DNA from: Clostridia bacterium | Lineage (GTDB): Bacteria; Bacillota; Clostridia; Christensenellales; Aristaeellaceae | DNA length: 64,000 bases | Direction: 5' to 3' | NCBI GenBank assembly: GCA_900769075.1 | Contig: CAAGFE010000003.1 | Location: forward strand, 1-64,000 | Shown here: one piece after another, positions 1-7,863 of the stretch | Layout: every line of letters begins with the position of its first letter | How positions within the stretch are numbered: position 1 is the stretch's first letter | Program-made: the position numbers and the translations under genes | Notes under the pieces: generated by a model | The model's database searches: none | Told to the model about the DNA's origin: nothing | Seen by the model: only the letters and a program-made list of their open reading frames with translations

Positions 1-90
1 GAAAGGTTTCGGCAAAGGCCGAAACCGCCCCGCCCGCGCGGCAAAGCCCCGCGATACGAATGAAGTCAGAGGGCCTGCGGGCCCTCCGAC

Positions 91-110
91 ACCTCCCTGT
101 GAGGTTTTTT
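91..110 (+). terminator. Rho-independent terminator at the left edge
   Basis: A 5-bp stem (ACCTC/GAGGT, 91-95 and 101-105) with a 5-nt loop runs straight into six T residues (105-110). It would end transcription entering from left of the window. Further hairpins lie at 5-26, 69-86 and 121-149. I recognise no gene in 1-193. Confidence 0.55.
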
Positions 111-120
111 GACAGTCTAT

Positions 121-149
121 GGTCGGCTCTCCCAACCGGAGGGCCGACC
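121..149. terminator. Hairpin between convergent transcripts, downstream of the isc operon
   Basis: Inverted repeat GGTCGGC/GCCGACC (121-127 and 143-149) about 45 nt after the stop of the minus-strand iscR gene. It has only a short T tract on the plus side (TTT) and none on the minus side, so its role as terminator of the isc operon is an inference from position. Confidence 0.35.
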
Positions 150-193
150 TTTGATCGTGTGAATGGATTTCGTTCCTGTGGCGGGAAGGGCGG

Positions 194-595
194 CTACTGC
201 ACCAGATCCTGAATGGTAAACCGCCTCAGGTAAGCCCGGATGACCTCGTCCAGCCCCGTCCACAGCGGCAATGTGACGCAGACATCCCTTCTCGGGCAGG
301 CGTTCTCCGCCGCGTCCAGACAGGCGACCGGGCTGAGGGATTCCTCCGCGATGCGCAGCACATCGTAGACGGTGTAATCCGCCGCGCTGCCGTGGATGCG
401 ATAGCCGCCGCCGCGCCCGTGGCTGGTGTCCAGCACTCCGGCGCGGGCCAGGGCCTTGGCAATCTGCTCCAGGTACTTGACGGAGATCTCCTGGCGGTCA
501 GCGATGCTCTTCAGCGGGCGGAAGGCGTCGCCGGGCTGGGACGCCAGATCCTGCATCAGCCGGATGGCGTAGCGCCCGCGGGTCGATATCTTCAT
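194..595 (-). CDS. iscR: Rrf2/IscR-family Fe-S-sensing transcriptional regulator
   Basis: 133 residues, normal for Rrf2 regulators. An N-terminal winged helix-turn-helix (MKISTRGRYAIRLM, then a YLEQIAKAL recognition helix) is followed by GRGGGYR at about 60-66. Three cysteines, C92, C100 and C106, sit in the CLDA...C...C region that binds the Fe-S cluster in IscR. It is the last gene of nifS-nifU-iscR, 30 nt after nifU. By family precedent it would repress its own operon when clusters are sufficient; a matching dyad overlaps the operon promoter at 2299-2315. The start is supported by an AGGAGG-like site (TCAGGAGGAAGCACC) just upstream. Confidence 0.9.
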   Translation of the reverse strand: MKISTRGRYAIRLMQDLASQPGDAFRPLKSIADRQEISVKYLEQIAKALARAGVLDTSHGRGGGYRIHGSAADYTVYDVLRIAEESLSPVACLDAAENACPRRDVCVTLPLWTGLDEVIRAYLRRFTIQDLVQ

Positions 596-625
596 GGTGC
601 TTCCTCCTGACGGGCTGTGGGGCGT

Positions 626-1057
626 TTATTCCCCGCAGTGGGGGCAGTTTTCCTCCTCGGGGAACTGGCTGGGGTCATAGGCGATGCCGTTCTTATCGTA
701 GTAATCCTTCACGGCCTTCTTGATGGCCTCCTCCGCCAGCACGGAGCAGTGGAGCTTGTGGGCGGGCAGCCCGTCCAGGGCCTCGGTCACGGCCTTGTTG
801 GTCAGCGTCAGGGCCTCGGAGAGGGGCTTGCCCTTGATCAGCTCCGTCGCCATCGAGCTGGAGGCTATCGCGCTGCCGCAGCCGAAGGTCTCGAATTTGA
901 CGTCCTCGATCACGTCCCGGTTGATTTTCAGGTAGATTTTCATGATGTCGCCGCAGACGGGATTGCCGACCTCGCCCACGCCGTCCGCGTCCTCAATCAC
1001 GCCCACGTTGCGCGGGTTGCGGAAATGATCCATCACCTTTTCACTATAAAGCGCCAT
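626..1057 (-). CDS. nifU: NifU/IscU-type Fe-S cluster assembly scaffold
   Basis: 143 residues, the length of a stand-alone IscU-like scaffold. The three cluster-ligand cysteines are visible: NPVCGD with the neighbouring Asp (about 32-37), FGCGSAIASSS (about 59-69) and LHCSVLAEEAI. The C-terminus ends in an extra C-P-H-C pair seen in clostridial NifU-like proteins. It lies 15 nt after the cysteine desulfurase that supplies sulfur and is followed by the Rrf2 regulator, so the three form one operon. It would build [2Fe-2S]/[4Fe-4S] clusters in the cytoplasm for transfer to apo-proteins. Confidence 0.93.
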   Translation of the reverse strand: MALYSEKVMDHFRNPRNVGVIEDADGVGEVGNPVCGDIMKIYLKINRDVIEDVKFETFGCGSAIASSSMATELIKGKPLSEALTLTNKAVTEALDGLPAHKLHCSVLAEEAIKKAVKDYYDKNGIAYDPSQFPEEENCPHCGE

Positions 1058-1072
1058 GGTCTTCTCTCCTTT

Positions 1073-2263
1073 TCATTCTGCAAACACATGGGGTCGTTTT
1101 CCGGTCACCAGATCGCGCCAGAAGGGGGACATGTGGCGCAGGTAGGCCACCACCTCGCTCACGGCGGCGATGATCTCATCCACCTGGGCCTCCGTCGCGT
1201 CCTCGCCCAGGCTCAGCCGCAGGGAGCCGTGGGCGACCTCGTGGGGCCTGCCGATGGCCAGCAGCACATGGCTGGGATCCAGGGAGCCGGAGGTGCAGGC
1301 GCTGCCGGAGGACGCGCAGATGCCCTTGTCGTCCAGCAGCAGCAGGAGGGATTCGCCCTCGATGCCCTCAAAGCAGAAGTTCACATTGCCGGGCAGGCGG
1401 TGCGCCCGGTCACCGTTCAGCTCGCCATAGGGGATTTTGTCCAGCCCGTCGATCAGCCGGTCCCGCAGGGCGGTCAGCTTTGCGGCGTTGGCGTCCATCC
1501 CCGCGCAGGCTTCCTCCAGGGCCGCCGTCATGCCCAGGATGGCCGGGAGATTCTCCGTGCCGGCCCGCTTGCCGCGCTCCTGGGCGCCGCCGCGGATCAG
1601 CGGCTCCAGAGCAATGCCGCGTTTGGCATACAGCACGCCGATGCCCTTGGGGCCGTGGAATTTGTGCGCCGAGAGGGAGAGCATGTCAATCTGCTGGGCC
1701 TTCACGTCAATGGGCAGATGGCCCACGGCCTGCACCGCGTCCGTGTGGAAGAGCACCCCCTTCTCCCGGCATACCGCGCCGATCTCGGCAATCGGCTGAA
1801 TCGTGCCGATCTCGTTGTTGGCGTACATGATGGTCACCAGGCAGGTGTCCTCCCGGATGGCCTCCGCCACCTGCTGCGCGGTCACCAGGCCGCTTTTGTG
1901 CACGTCCAGCAGGGTGATGTCGTAGCCCTGCTTTTTCAGGAAATCCAGCGTGTGCAGCACGGCGTGATGCTCAAAGGCGGTGGAAATGATGTGCTTCTTC
2001 CCCTTGCGGGCCCCCAGGGCGGCGGCGGTCAGGAGGGCCTGATTGTCCGCCTCGCTGCCCCCGGAGGTGAAGGTGATCTCCCGAGGGTCACAGCCCAGGC
2101 AGGCGGCGATGCGCCCGCGGGCATTTTCGAGGGCTTCCTTGGCCTGCTGACCGAAGCCGTACAGGCTGGAGGGGTTGCCATACATCTGATCCATGCAGGG
2201 AAGCATGGCTTGGATGGCCGCCTGACTCATGCGGGTCGTGGCGGCGTTGTCTGCATATATCAT
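1073..2263 (-). CDS. nifS: Cysteine desulfurase, NifS/IscS type
   Basis: 396-residue PLP enzyme converting cysteine to alanine and passing persulfide sulfur to the NifU scaffold. The PLP lysine is K201 in SLSAHKFHGPKG; the HTDAVQAVGH segment (about 173-181) binds the cofactor; the catalytic cysteine is C323 in SSGSACTSG. It is the first gene of the operon, directly behind the promoter and operator-like dyad at 2299-2352. The SGSAC loop is the longer IscS/NifS type rather than the SufS type. Confidence 0.95.
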   Translation of the reverse strand: MIYADNAATTRMSQAAIQAMLPCMDQMYGNPSSLYGFGQQAKEALENARGRIAACLGCDPREITFTSGGSEADNQALLTAAALGARKGKKHIISTAFEHHAVLHTLDFLKKQGYDITLLDVHKSGLVTAQQVAEAIREDTCLVTIMYANNEIGTIQPIAEIGAVCREKGVLFHTDAVQAVGHLPIDVKAQQIDMLSLSAHKFHGPKGIGVLYAKRGIALEPLIRGGAQERGKRAGTENLPAILGMTAALEEACAGMDANAAKLTALRDRLIDGLDKIPYGELNGDRAHRLPGNVNFCFEGIEGESLLLLLDDKGICASSGSACTSGSLDPSHVLLAIGRPHEVAHGSLRLSLGEDATEAQVDEIIAAVSEVVAYLRHMSPFWRDLVTGKRPHVFAE

Positions 2264-2298
2264 GAGCTGCTCCTTGATGAAAGTGTGGAATGGATTAA

Positions 2299-2352
2299 CC
2301 TACTATTTTTGTAGGCCATAAATAGTATACTGCACCTTGGAACCTGCGTCAA
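2299..2352 (-). promoter_or_regulatory. isc operon promoter with Rrf2-type operator dyad
   Basis: On the minus strand TTGACG (2347-2352), a 17-nt spacer and TATACT (2324-2329) form a near-consensus sigma-A promoter. Immediately downstream, where transcription should start, is CCTACAAAAATAGTAGG (2299-2315), an inverted repeat of CCTAC/GTAGG with a 7-nt A/T-rich centre. Its place, just after the -10 box of an operon that encodes an Rrf2 protein, makes it a likely autoregulatory operator. Confidence 0.75.
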
Positions 2353-2461
2353 GCCACAAAAGAGAAAAAACCGACGAAAAAACGGTCAGGGAGGGGCGGC
2401 GTATTGTGGACGATATTGCACAGGAAGAGGTCACATTTGCCCTTCCATTTTGGGCGGAATC

Positions 2462-2470
2462 TGGTATAAT
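2462..2470 (+). promoter_or_regulatory. Extended -10 promoter for the GH105 gene
   Basis: TGGTATAAT is a perfect -10 box (2465-2470) with an upstream TG dinucleotide. No good -35 box stands at 16-18 nt; TTGCCC at 2437-2442 is 22 nt away. The gene start follows 50 nt later behind GCAGGAGGAAA. Confidence 0.55.
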
Positions 2471-2520
2471 GAAAGCAAGGAATCCCGTGAATCAGCGGAC
2501 AAAGGCAGGAGGAAAAAAAG

Positions 2521-3570
2521 ATGGCGAGCATCGTTTTCGACAAGGCACAGGTGATGGCGGCGGTGGACGCGATCGCGGAGCAGACCATGCGCATGGATAT
2601 GATGTGGGACTGGCCCTGCGGCGTGGCATACTACGGCATGTGCGAGGTGTCCCGGGTGACCGGTGATGAGAAGTACATCAAAATGGTCAAGGACCGGGTG
2701 GATGAATACATCGGCCTGGGGCTGCCGATCTGGACGGTCAACACCTGCTCCATGGGTCATTGTTTGCTGAGTCTGTACGAAAAATACGGCGAGGAGAAGT
2801 ACAAGGAGATTGCCCTGTCCAAGCTGGATTATCTGCGCAACAAGGCCGAGCGGTTCGGGGACAGCGTGCTCCAGCACACCGTGTCCGCCAAGAACGACTT
2901 CCCGGAGCAGTGCTGGGCCGATACGCTGATGATGGGCGCTTACTTCATGCTCCGCGCGGGCGTGATGTTCGGCGACGCCGCCCTGGTGGACGACGCCCTC
3001 AACCAGTACTACTGGCACATCGAGTACCTCCAGGACAAAAAGACCGGCTTGTGGTACCATGGCTACAACAACATCACCAAGGATCACATGTCCGGCTTCT
3101 ACTGGGGTCGTGCCAACTGCTGGGCGGCGTATACCATGAGCCAGGTGGGCCGGGTGCTGCCCGAGTGCTACCTCTATCCCAAGTACATGGACATTGCCGG
3201 CGCGCTGACCGAGCAGCTGGCGGCCCTCAAGCTGCTCCAGACCGGGAACGGCCTGTGGCGCACCATCCTGGACGATGAGGAATCCTACGAGGAGGTCAGC
3301 GCGTCCTGCGGCATCGCGGCGGCCATGGCGTCCAAGGGGAATCCGCTCCACCTGAAGTATGTCAACAAGGCGGTGGAGGGCATCCTGGCGAACGTCAGCC
3401 CCGAGGGACGGGTGCTGAACGTTTCCGGCGGCACGGCGGTCATGAAGGACCGGGACGGCTACCGCAACATCTCCCGCCGCTGGACCCAGGGCTGGGGCCA
3501 GGGCCTGGCGCTGGCGTTCTTCGCCGCGGTGCTGGAGGCCGGTTCCCGCGCGGTGGACGGCGCGCTGTAA
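2521..3570 (+). CDS. GH105-family unsaturated glucuronyl/galacturonyl hydrolase
   Basis: 349 residues, typical for GH105 (YteR/RhiN relatives), an (alpha/alpha)6-barrel family. GH105 enzymes hydrate the 4,5-unsaturated uronic acid that polysaccharide lyases leave on pectin or other uronic-acid oligosaccharides. Diagnostic segments are DWPCGVAYYGM near residue 30, the catalytic-aspartate motif WADTLMM at 132-138, DKKTGLWYHGY and GFYWGRANCW. There is no signal peptide, so it should act in the cytoplasm on imported oligosaccharides. It sits alone with a nitroreductase-like gene 18 nt downstream. A second, diverged GH105 lies at 21234-22286. The exact substrate cannot be read from sequence. Confidence 0.85.
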   Translation: MASIVFDKAQVMAAVDAIAEQTMRMDMMWDWPCGVAYYGMCEVSRVTGDEKYIKMVKDRVDEYIGLGLPIWTVNTCSMGHCLLSLYEKYGEEKYKEIALSKLDYLRNKAERFGDSVLQHTVSAKNDFPEQCWADTLMMGAYFMLRAGVMFGDAALVDDALNQYYWHIEYLQDKKTGLWYHGYNNITKDHMSGFYWGRANCWAAYTMSQVGRVLPECYLYPKYMDIAGALTEQLAALKLLQTGNGLWRTILDDEESYEEVSASCGIAAAMASKGNPLHLKYVNKAVEGILANVSPEGRVLNVSGGTAVMKDRDGYRNISRRWTQGWGQGLALAFFAAVLEAGSRAVDGAL

Positions 3571-3588
3571 TCGCGGGAGGCAAAGCGT

Positions 3589-4305
3589 ATGCTTCCTGCT
3601 GAGATGATTCCCCGCCGCCGCTCGGTGCGCGCCTATCGGGCGGAGGCGCTGGACGAAGGGATCCTTTCTGACCTGCGCGCCCGCATGGACGCCCTCGTGC
3701 CCCTCATCCCCGGCGCAAGGGTGGAGGGACGCATCATCCCCACGGCGCACGGAACCTTCCTGCAAAAATGGAAAACGCCCCATTTCATCGCCATCTTCAC
3801 CGATGCCAGCGATGAGGGGCTGATGAACGCGGGCTTTATGTACCAGCAGCTGGATTTGTATGTCCAGTCCATCGGGCTGGGGAGCTGCTGGGTGGGCCTG
3901 GGGGCCCTGACGGACGAGCCCGTTCCCGAGGGCATGAAGCTGGCGGTGATGATGGCCGTCGGCATCCCGGACGGCGTGCCGGAGCGCATCCCGGCGGACT
4001 TTTCCCGCAAGGCCCTGACGGAGATCGCCGATTGGGCGGATGACCGCCTTGAACCGCTGCGCCTGGCGCCCTCCGCCACCAACAGCCAGCCCTGGTTCGT
4101 CACCCACGCGGGCGACACGCTCCACATCTGGCGCGAAAGCCTGGGGCGAATCAGGCAGCGCACCCATGGCAGGTTCAACAAGATCGACATGGGCATTGGA
4201 CTGTGCCATCTGTATCTGACAAATCCGGCGACCTTCCGCTTCCGGCGGGAGGAAAACCCGCCCACGCTGGACGGGCGGATTTACGTCGGCAGTGTAACCC
4301 TGTAA
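3589..4305 (+). CDS. Nitroreductase-family protein (TM1586-like)
   Basis: 238 residues. It opens with IPRRRSVRAY, the usual start of nitroreductase-fold flavoproteins, and has two half-domains: YVQSIGLGSCWVGLG (about 97-111) and, later, LRLAPSATNSQPWFV (about 160-174), the FMN-contact SATNSQPW motif. The duplicated layout matches TM1586-type putative nitroreductases. It probably binds FMN and reduces an unknown substrate with NAD(P)H. It follows the GH105 gene by 18 nt and is closed by a terminator, giving a two-gene transcript. Confidence 0.75.
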   Translation: MLPAEMIPRRRSVRAYRAEALDEGILSDLRARMDALVPLIPGARVEGRIIPTAHGTFLQKWKTPHFIAIFTDASDEGLMNAGFMYQQLDLYVQSIGLGSCWVGLGALTDEPVPEGMKLAVMMAVGIPDGVPERIPADFSRKALTEIADWADDRLEPLRLAPSATNSQPWFVTHAGDTLHIWRESLGRIRQRTHGRFNKIDMGIGLCHLYLTNPATFRFRREENPPTLDGRIYVGSVTL

Positions 4306-4314
4306 GGCAGCATC

Positions 4315-4349
4315 ATCCCCCTGCACCGTGGAAAGCGATGCAGGGGGAT
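4315..4349. terminator. Bidirectional terminator between convergent genes
   Basis: An 11-bp perfect stem (ATCCCCCTGCA/TGCAGGGGGAT, 4315-4325 and 4339-4349) lies between the stops of the nitroreductase gene (+) and the small unknown gene (-). Confidence 0.7.
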
Positions 4350-4354
4350 TCGTG

Positions 4355-5014
4355 TTACCGGAGATTGGCGCACAGTTCCCGGATGCGCGCGGGAATCCAG
4401 GCTTTCAGCTCCGCCCAGGGGCAGAGCAAGTCCGCTGGGAGGATGGTGCCTTTGTCAAACTGGAGCGTGGGGGTGAAGGCGAGATGCGCCCGGATGTAAG
4501 CGGCACAGCGGGCGTCATCCTCATCGGAGGGCTCGTAGGCCCCTGCGAAGGGGCCGCCCACCAGCACCTCGCCGCCTGCGTTTTCCATGCAGCTCTCCTG
4601 CCAGCCGGGCACCAGCCGGAACAGCTCGCCCTCCGGCAGGAAGGCATGCTTGCCTGGCTGACAGAACGCATGCACACGCCCGTCCTCGGGCGGAAGAGCG
4701 AAGTCCATGTCCGGCTCCCACAGCATCAGGTATTTCCCGTGGAAGCTGGCTTCCGCCTTGCTCACAAAGCCGTCCTCATCGACCCATACCCAGATGTGCT
4801 CCAGGTCGTACATGTGCTGAATGTCGTAATCCCAGAACAGGGCGTACTCAATCACCGCGCCGCCCCTGGCGGGCTTGACCGTCCGCTTGGGGAAGGAGTC
4901 GCTGCGCGCTTCCTCCCGGAACACGGTGTAACCGACCTTTTTCAGGGGGATGGTTTCGCCCAGGTCATAATGGATGATGGGCGCGTAATCGAGCGCCAGC
5001 TGCTGATCGTCCAT
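4355..5014 (-). CDS. Uncharacterised 219-residue protein at the end of the iol operon
   Basis: The start at 5014 is chosen because CACAGGAGGTATTGCC precedes that ATG; a longer frame reaching 5374 would overlap iolE on the same strand and is rejected. No signal peptide or membrane segment. The pattern YAPIIHYDLGE, then ALFWDYDIQHMYDLEHIWVW and ASFHGKYLMLW loosely recalls Vps62/DUF946-like proteins (Y-A-P near the start, D-x-E-H-x-W-V-x-V-D, then S-x-H-G), but this is a weak resemblance. It follows iolE by 52 nt and may share its transcript. Function unknown. Confidence 0.7.
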   Translation of the reverse strand: MDDQQLALDYAPIIHYDLGETIPLKKVGYTVFREEARSDSFPKRTVKPARGGAVIEYALFWDYDIQHMYDLEHIWVWVDEDGFVSKAEASFHGKYLMLWEPDMDFALPPEDGRVHAFCQPGKHAFLPEGELFRLVPGWQESCMENAGGEVLVGGPFAGAYEPSDEDDARCAAYIRAHLAFTPTLQFDKGTILPADLLCPWAELKAWIPARIRELCANLR

Positions 5015-5066
5015 GGCAATACCTCCTGTGACATGAAAGGACGGCGGAGCTGCCGCCGTCCGAAGC

Positions 5067-5963
5067 TTACAGACCAGTCTTTTCCGCGATGTAGGCGCGG
5101 GCCTTTTTGGCGTACTCGAAGGGATTGGCTTTGGCGGGATCCTGCTCGGCCTCGACCACCACCCAGCCCTCGTAGCTGGATTTCTCCAGGATGTCGAAGA
5201 TGGGGGCGAAGTCCACATCGCCGTCACCGGGCACGGTGAACACGCCCTCGCGCACGGCCTGGAGGAAGCTCCAGCCCTCTGCCCGGGCCTTGTCGCGGAT
5301 GGACAGGCGCACGTCCTTGAGGTGGACATGCTTGATGCGGCTGATGTACTTCTCCAGCACCGGCACGGGATCAATGCCCGCGAAGGTCAGGTGGCCGGAG
5401 TCAAACAGCAGGAACACCTTCTCCGGGTCCACCAGGGACATGAAGGTGTCGATTTCCTCCGCCGTCTGCACGCCGGTGCCCATGTGGTGGTGGCAGGTGA
5501 GGATCATGCCCTTTTCCTGGGCCAGCGCGCCCAGCTCGTTGTAGCCGCGGGCGATCAGCTCCCACTGCTCCTTGGTGTAGACGGGCTTGTCCGCGCCGAA
5601 GATGTTCAGGGGCTTGCCCTGGATGGAGTTGCCCTGCTCGGACGCGCCGATCACCTTTGCGCCCAGGGCGTGGAGGCGATCCCGATGGGCGATGAAGTTG
5701 CGGATGGTCACCTCATAGGGCTCGGAGGTGAAGAGCGTGGAGAACCAGGCGTTGCAGATCTGCAGCCCGCGCACGTCCAGCTTATGCTTGAGGACGTTCA
5801 CGTCCTGGGGGTATTTGTTGCCGATTTCGGAGCCCTTGAAGCCTGCCAGCGCCATCTCGCTCACGCACTGCTCGAAGGTGTTCTCCGCGCCCAGGTCGGG
5901 CAGGTCGTCATTCGTCCAGCCGATGGGGGCGATGGCAAGTTTGACTTTGTTGGGATCAAGCAT
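5067..5963 (-). CDS. iolE: Inosose dehydratase (sugar isomerase-like TIM barrel)
   Basis: 298 residues, normal for IolE, which dehydrates scyllo-inosose to the trihydroxycyclohexane-dione that IolD uses. The opening KLAIAPIGWTNDDLPDLG is the IolE hallmark. Metal-ligand segments of the AP-endonuclease-2-like barrel are visible: GFKGSEIG, CHHHMGTGVQ, LLFDSGHLTFAG, KHVHLKDV and VVVEAEQDP. It follows iolD by 43 nt behind its own AAGGAGG site and is the last recognisable inositol gene of the operon. Confidence 0.93.
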   Translation of the reverse strand: MLDPNKVKLAIAPIGWTNDDLPDLGAENTFEQCVSEMALAGFKGSEIGNKYPQDVNVLKHKLDVRGLQICNAWFSTLFTSEPYEVTIRNFIAHRDRLHALGAKVIGASEQGNSIQGKPLNIFGADKPVYTKEQWELIARGYNELGALAQEKGMILTCHHHMGTGVQTAEEIDTFMSLVDPEKVFLLFDSGHLTFAGIDPVPVLEKYISRIKHVHLKDVRLSIRDKARAEGWSFLQAVREGVFTVPGDGDVDFAPIFDILEKSSYEGWVVVEAEQDPAKANPFEYAKKARAYIAEKTGL

Positions 5964-6006
5964 GGTGTTTGTCCTCCTTGTGTGATGTCAAACAGGAACG
6001 AAAGGA

Positions 6007-7860
6007 TTAAAATTCGCGGGTGTTCTTCACATGGGCCATCAGGTCTGCATAGGCCGCCTGGACGCGGGGCTGGGTGGAAACCTCGGCCACGCCCACGCGC
6101 CACCAGCTTTCAAAGCCGGGGGTCATGGAGCCGGGCAGCACCTTGATGTCGTAGAGCACGGGCAGATCCTGGGTCAGCGCGTCCTTCAGGGCCGCGCGCA
6201 GCTCCTCCACCGTGCGGATGGTGTAGGTTTTCAGGCCGTAGGCGGCGGCGTTCTTGGCAAAGTCAATGGGCAGAATATCGCCGTCCAGTTCACCGGTCTG
6301 GTCGTTGCGGTAGCGGAACACGGTGCCGAAGGTGTCGTTGCCCTGATTGTTCTGCAGGTTCTCGATGCAGCCCCAGCCGCTGTTGTCAAACAGGCAGAAG
6401 TGCACGCGCAGGTGCTCCTGCACGCAGGTCAGCAGCTCGGAGTGGGCCATCATGTAGGTGCCGTCGCCAAAGAAGGTGTAGACCTCCCTGTCCGGCGCGG
6501 CGAGCTTCACGCCCAGGGCGCCGTTGGTTTCGTAGCCCATGTTGGAGAAGCCGTACTCCATGTGATAGGTGCCGCGGTCGCCGGAGCGCCACAGGCGCTG
6601 CATGTCCCCGGGCAGGGAGCCGGCGCTGCCCACGGCAATATCGCTGGACTGCATGAAGCGGTTGATTTCGCCCAGCGCGCGGGTCTGGGACAGCCCGCGG
6701 GGGTCGTCCTTGGCGTAGTAGTCATCGACGATGGCGTTCCACTCGTCCACGGCGGCCTTGATTTCATTGCCCCACCCGGAGCGGTAGCCGTCCAGGGCGG
6801 CGGTCATGGCCTCCAGGCCCGCCTTCGCGTCGCAGATGATGGCTTCGCCGTCCAGCTTGATGGCGTCAAAGGGGCAGATGTTCAGCCCGATGAACTTCGC
6901 GTCCTGGCGGAAGAGCCACTTGGAGCAGGTGGTGAAGTCCGTCAGCCGGGAACCGACCGCCAGCACCACATCCGCCTGGGGAGCAATGACGTTTGCCGCC
7001 TTGCCGCCGGTCACGCCGACGCCGCCGATGTTCAGCGGATGCGTCCAGGGCAGGGTGCCCTTACCTGCCTGGGTCTCGGCGAAGGGGATGTTGGCCTTTT
7101 CGCAGAAGGCCGCCAGCGCGTCGCCCGCCTCGGAGTAGCGCACGCCGCCGCCGCAGATGACCAGGGGCTTATGGGCCTTGCGGAGGATGTCCATCGCGCG
7201 GGCAAGCTGGGATTCCGCCATCGGGCGGCGATCCAGGTGCCAGACGCGCTTGCGGAAGAATTCGACCGGGTAATTGTAGGCTTCGCCCTCCACATCCTGG
7301 GGCATGGCAAGGCAGACCGCGCCGGTATCCGCCGGGTCGGTCAGCACGCGCATGGCGTGGAGCGCGGCGGTGATGAGCTGCTCCGGGCGCTCGATGCGGT
7401 CAAAATAGTGGCACACGCCGCGGAAGGCGTCGGTCACCGTGCGGCCGTAGGAATCGAAGAACTCCGCCTGCTGGAGTACCGGGTCGGGCTGGCGGCAGGC
7501 AAAGGTATCGCCGGGCAGGAGCAGCAGGGGAATGCGGTTGGCCGTGGCGCAGCCGGCGGCGGTGACCATGTTCATCGCGCCCGGGCCGATGGAGGACACG
7601 CAGGGGATGATCTCCCGGCGGTTCTTCTGCTTGGCGAAGGCCATGGCAGCCAGAGCCATGTTCTGCTCATTCTTGCCCTGGAGGAAACGGATGCCGTGTC
7701 CGCCCTGGGAGAGCGCCTGGCCCACACCGACCACGCAGCCGTGCCCGAACACGCCGAAGATGTTATTCACAAATTTGTTTTCGATGCCGTCCAGGCTGAT
7801 GTACTGCGCATCCAGGAAGCGTACCAGCGCCTGGGCCATCGTGAGGCGAATCCGTTCCAT
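6007..7860 (-). CDS. iolD: 3D-(3,5/4)-trihydroxycyclohexane-1,2-dione acylhydrolase
   Basis: 617-residue thiamine-diphosphate enzyme, close to the usual IolD length. The N-terminal ThDP domain holds the cofactor-activating Glu region (FGHGCVVGVGQAL), the middle domain holds GGGVRYSEAG and AVGSRLTDFT, and the C-terminal ThDP motif is GDGTYMMAH...NSGWGCIENLQ. It opens the ring to 5-deoxy-glucuronate. It lies 3 nt downstream of iolB, so translation is probably coupled. The ATG at 7860 has GGAGG 11 nt upstream. Confidence 0.94.
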   Translation of the reverse strand: MERIRLTMAQALVRFLDAQYISLDGIENKFVNNIFGVFGHGCVVGVGQALSQGGHGIRFLQGKNEQNMALAAMAFAKQKNRREIIPCVSSIGPGAMNMVTAAGCATANRIPLLLLPGDTFACRQPDPVLQQAEFFDSYGRTVTDAFRGVCHYFDRIERPEQLITAALHAMRVLTDPADTGAVCLAMPQDVEGEAYNYPVEFFRKRVWHLDRRPMAESQLARAMDILRKAHKPLVICGGGVRYSEAGDALAAFCEKANIPFAETQAGKGTLPWTHPLNIGGVGVTGGKAANVIAPQADVVLAVGSRLTDFTTCSKWLFRQDAKFIGLNICPFDAIKLDGEAIICDAKAGLEAMTAALDGYRSGWGNEIKAAVDEWNAIVDDYYAKDDPRGLSQTRALGEINRFMQSSDIAVGSAGSLPGDMQRLWRSGDRGTYHMEYGFSNMGYETNGALGVKLAAPDREVYTFFGDGTYMMAHSELLTCVQEHLRVHFCLFDNSGWGCIENLQNNQGNDTFGTVFRYRNDQTGELDGDILPIDFAKNAAAYGLKTYTIRTVEELRAALKDALTQDLPVLYDIKVLPGSMTPGFESWWRVGVAEVSTQPRVQAAYADLMAHVKNTREF

Positions 7861-7863
7861 GGC

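Noticed and set aside
1..120. Possible 3' end of a structured RNA gene at the left edge
   Set aside because: Several hairpins are present, but I find no conserved tmRNA, RNase P, SRP or 6S sequence, and the 5' part is outside the window.
617..2314. Long plus-strand open frame opposite nifS/nifU, and similar long frames at 6031-8802 (+), 8660-10777 (+), 23125-26226 (+), 27772-30972 (+) and 41533-44649 (-)
   Set aside because: They lie antisense to well-identified genes, have the His/Gly/Ala/Gln/Leu-rich look of mirrored GC-rich codons, and carry no family motif or proper ribosome site.
4355..5374. Extended 339-residue version of the small gene after iolE
   Set aside because: The extra N-terminus overlaps iolE on the same strand in another frame, while a good ribosome site precedes the ATG at 5014.
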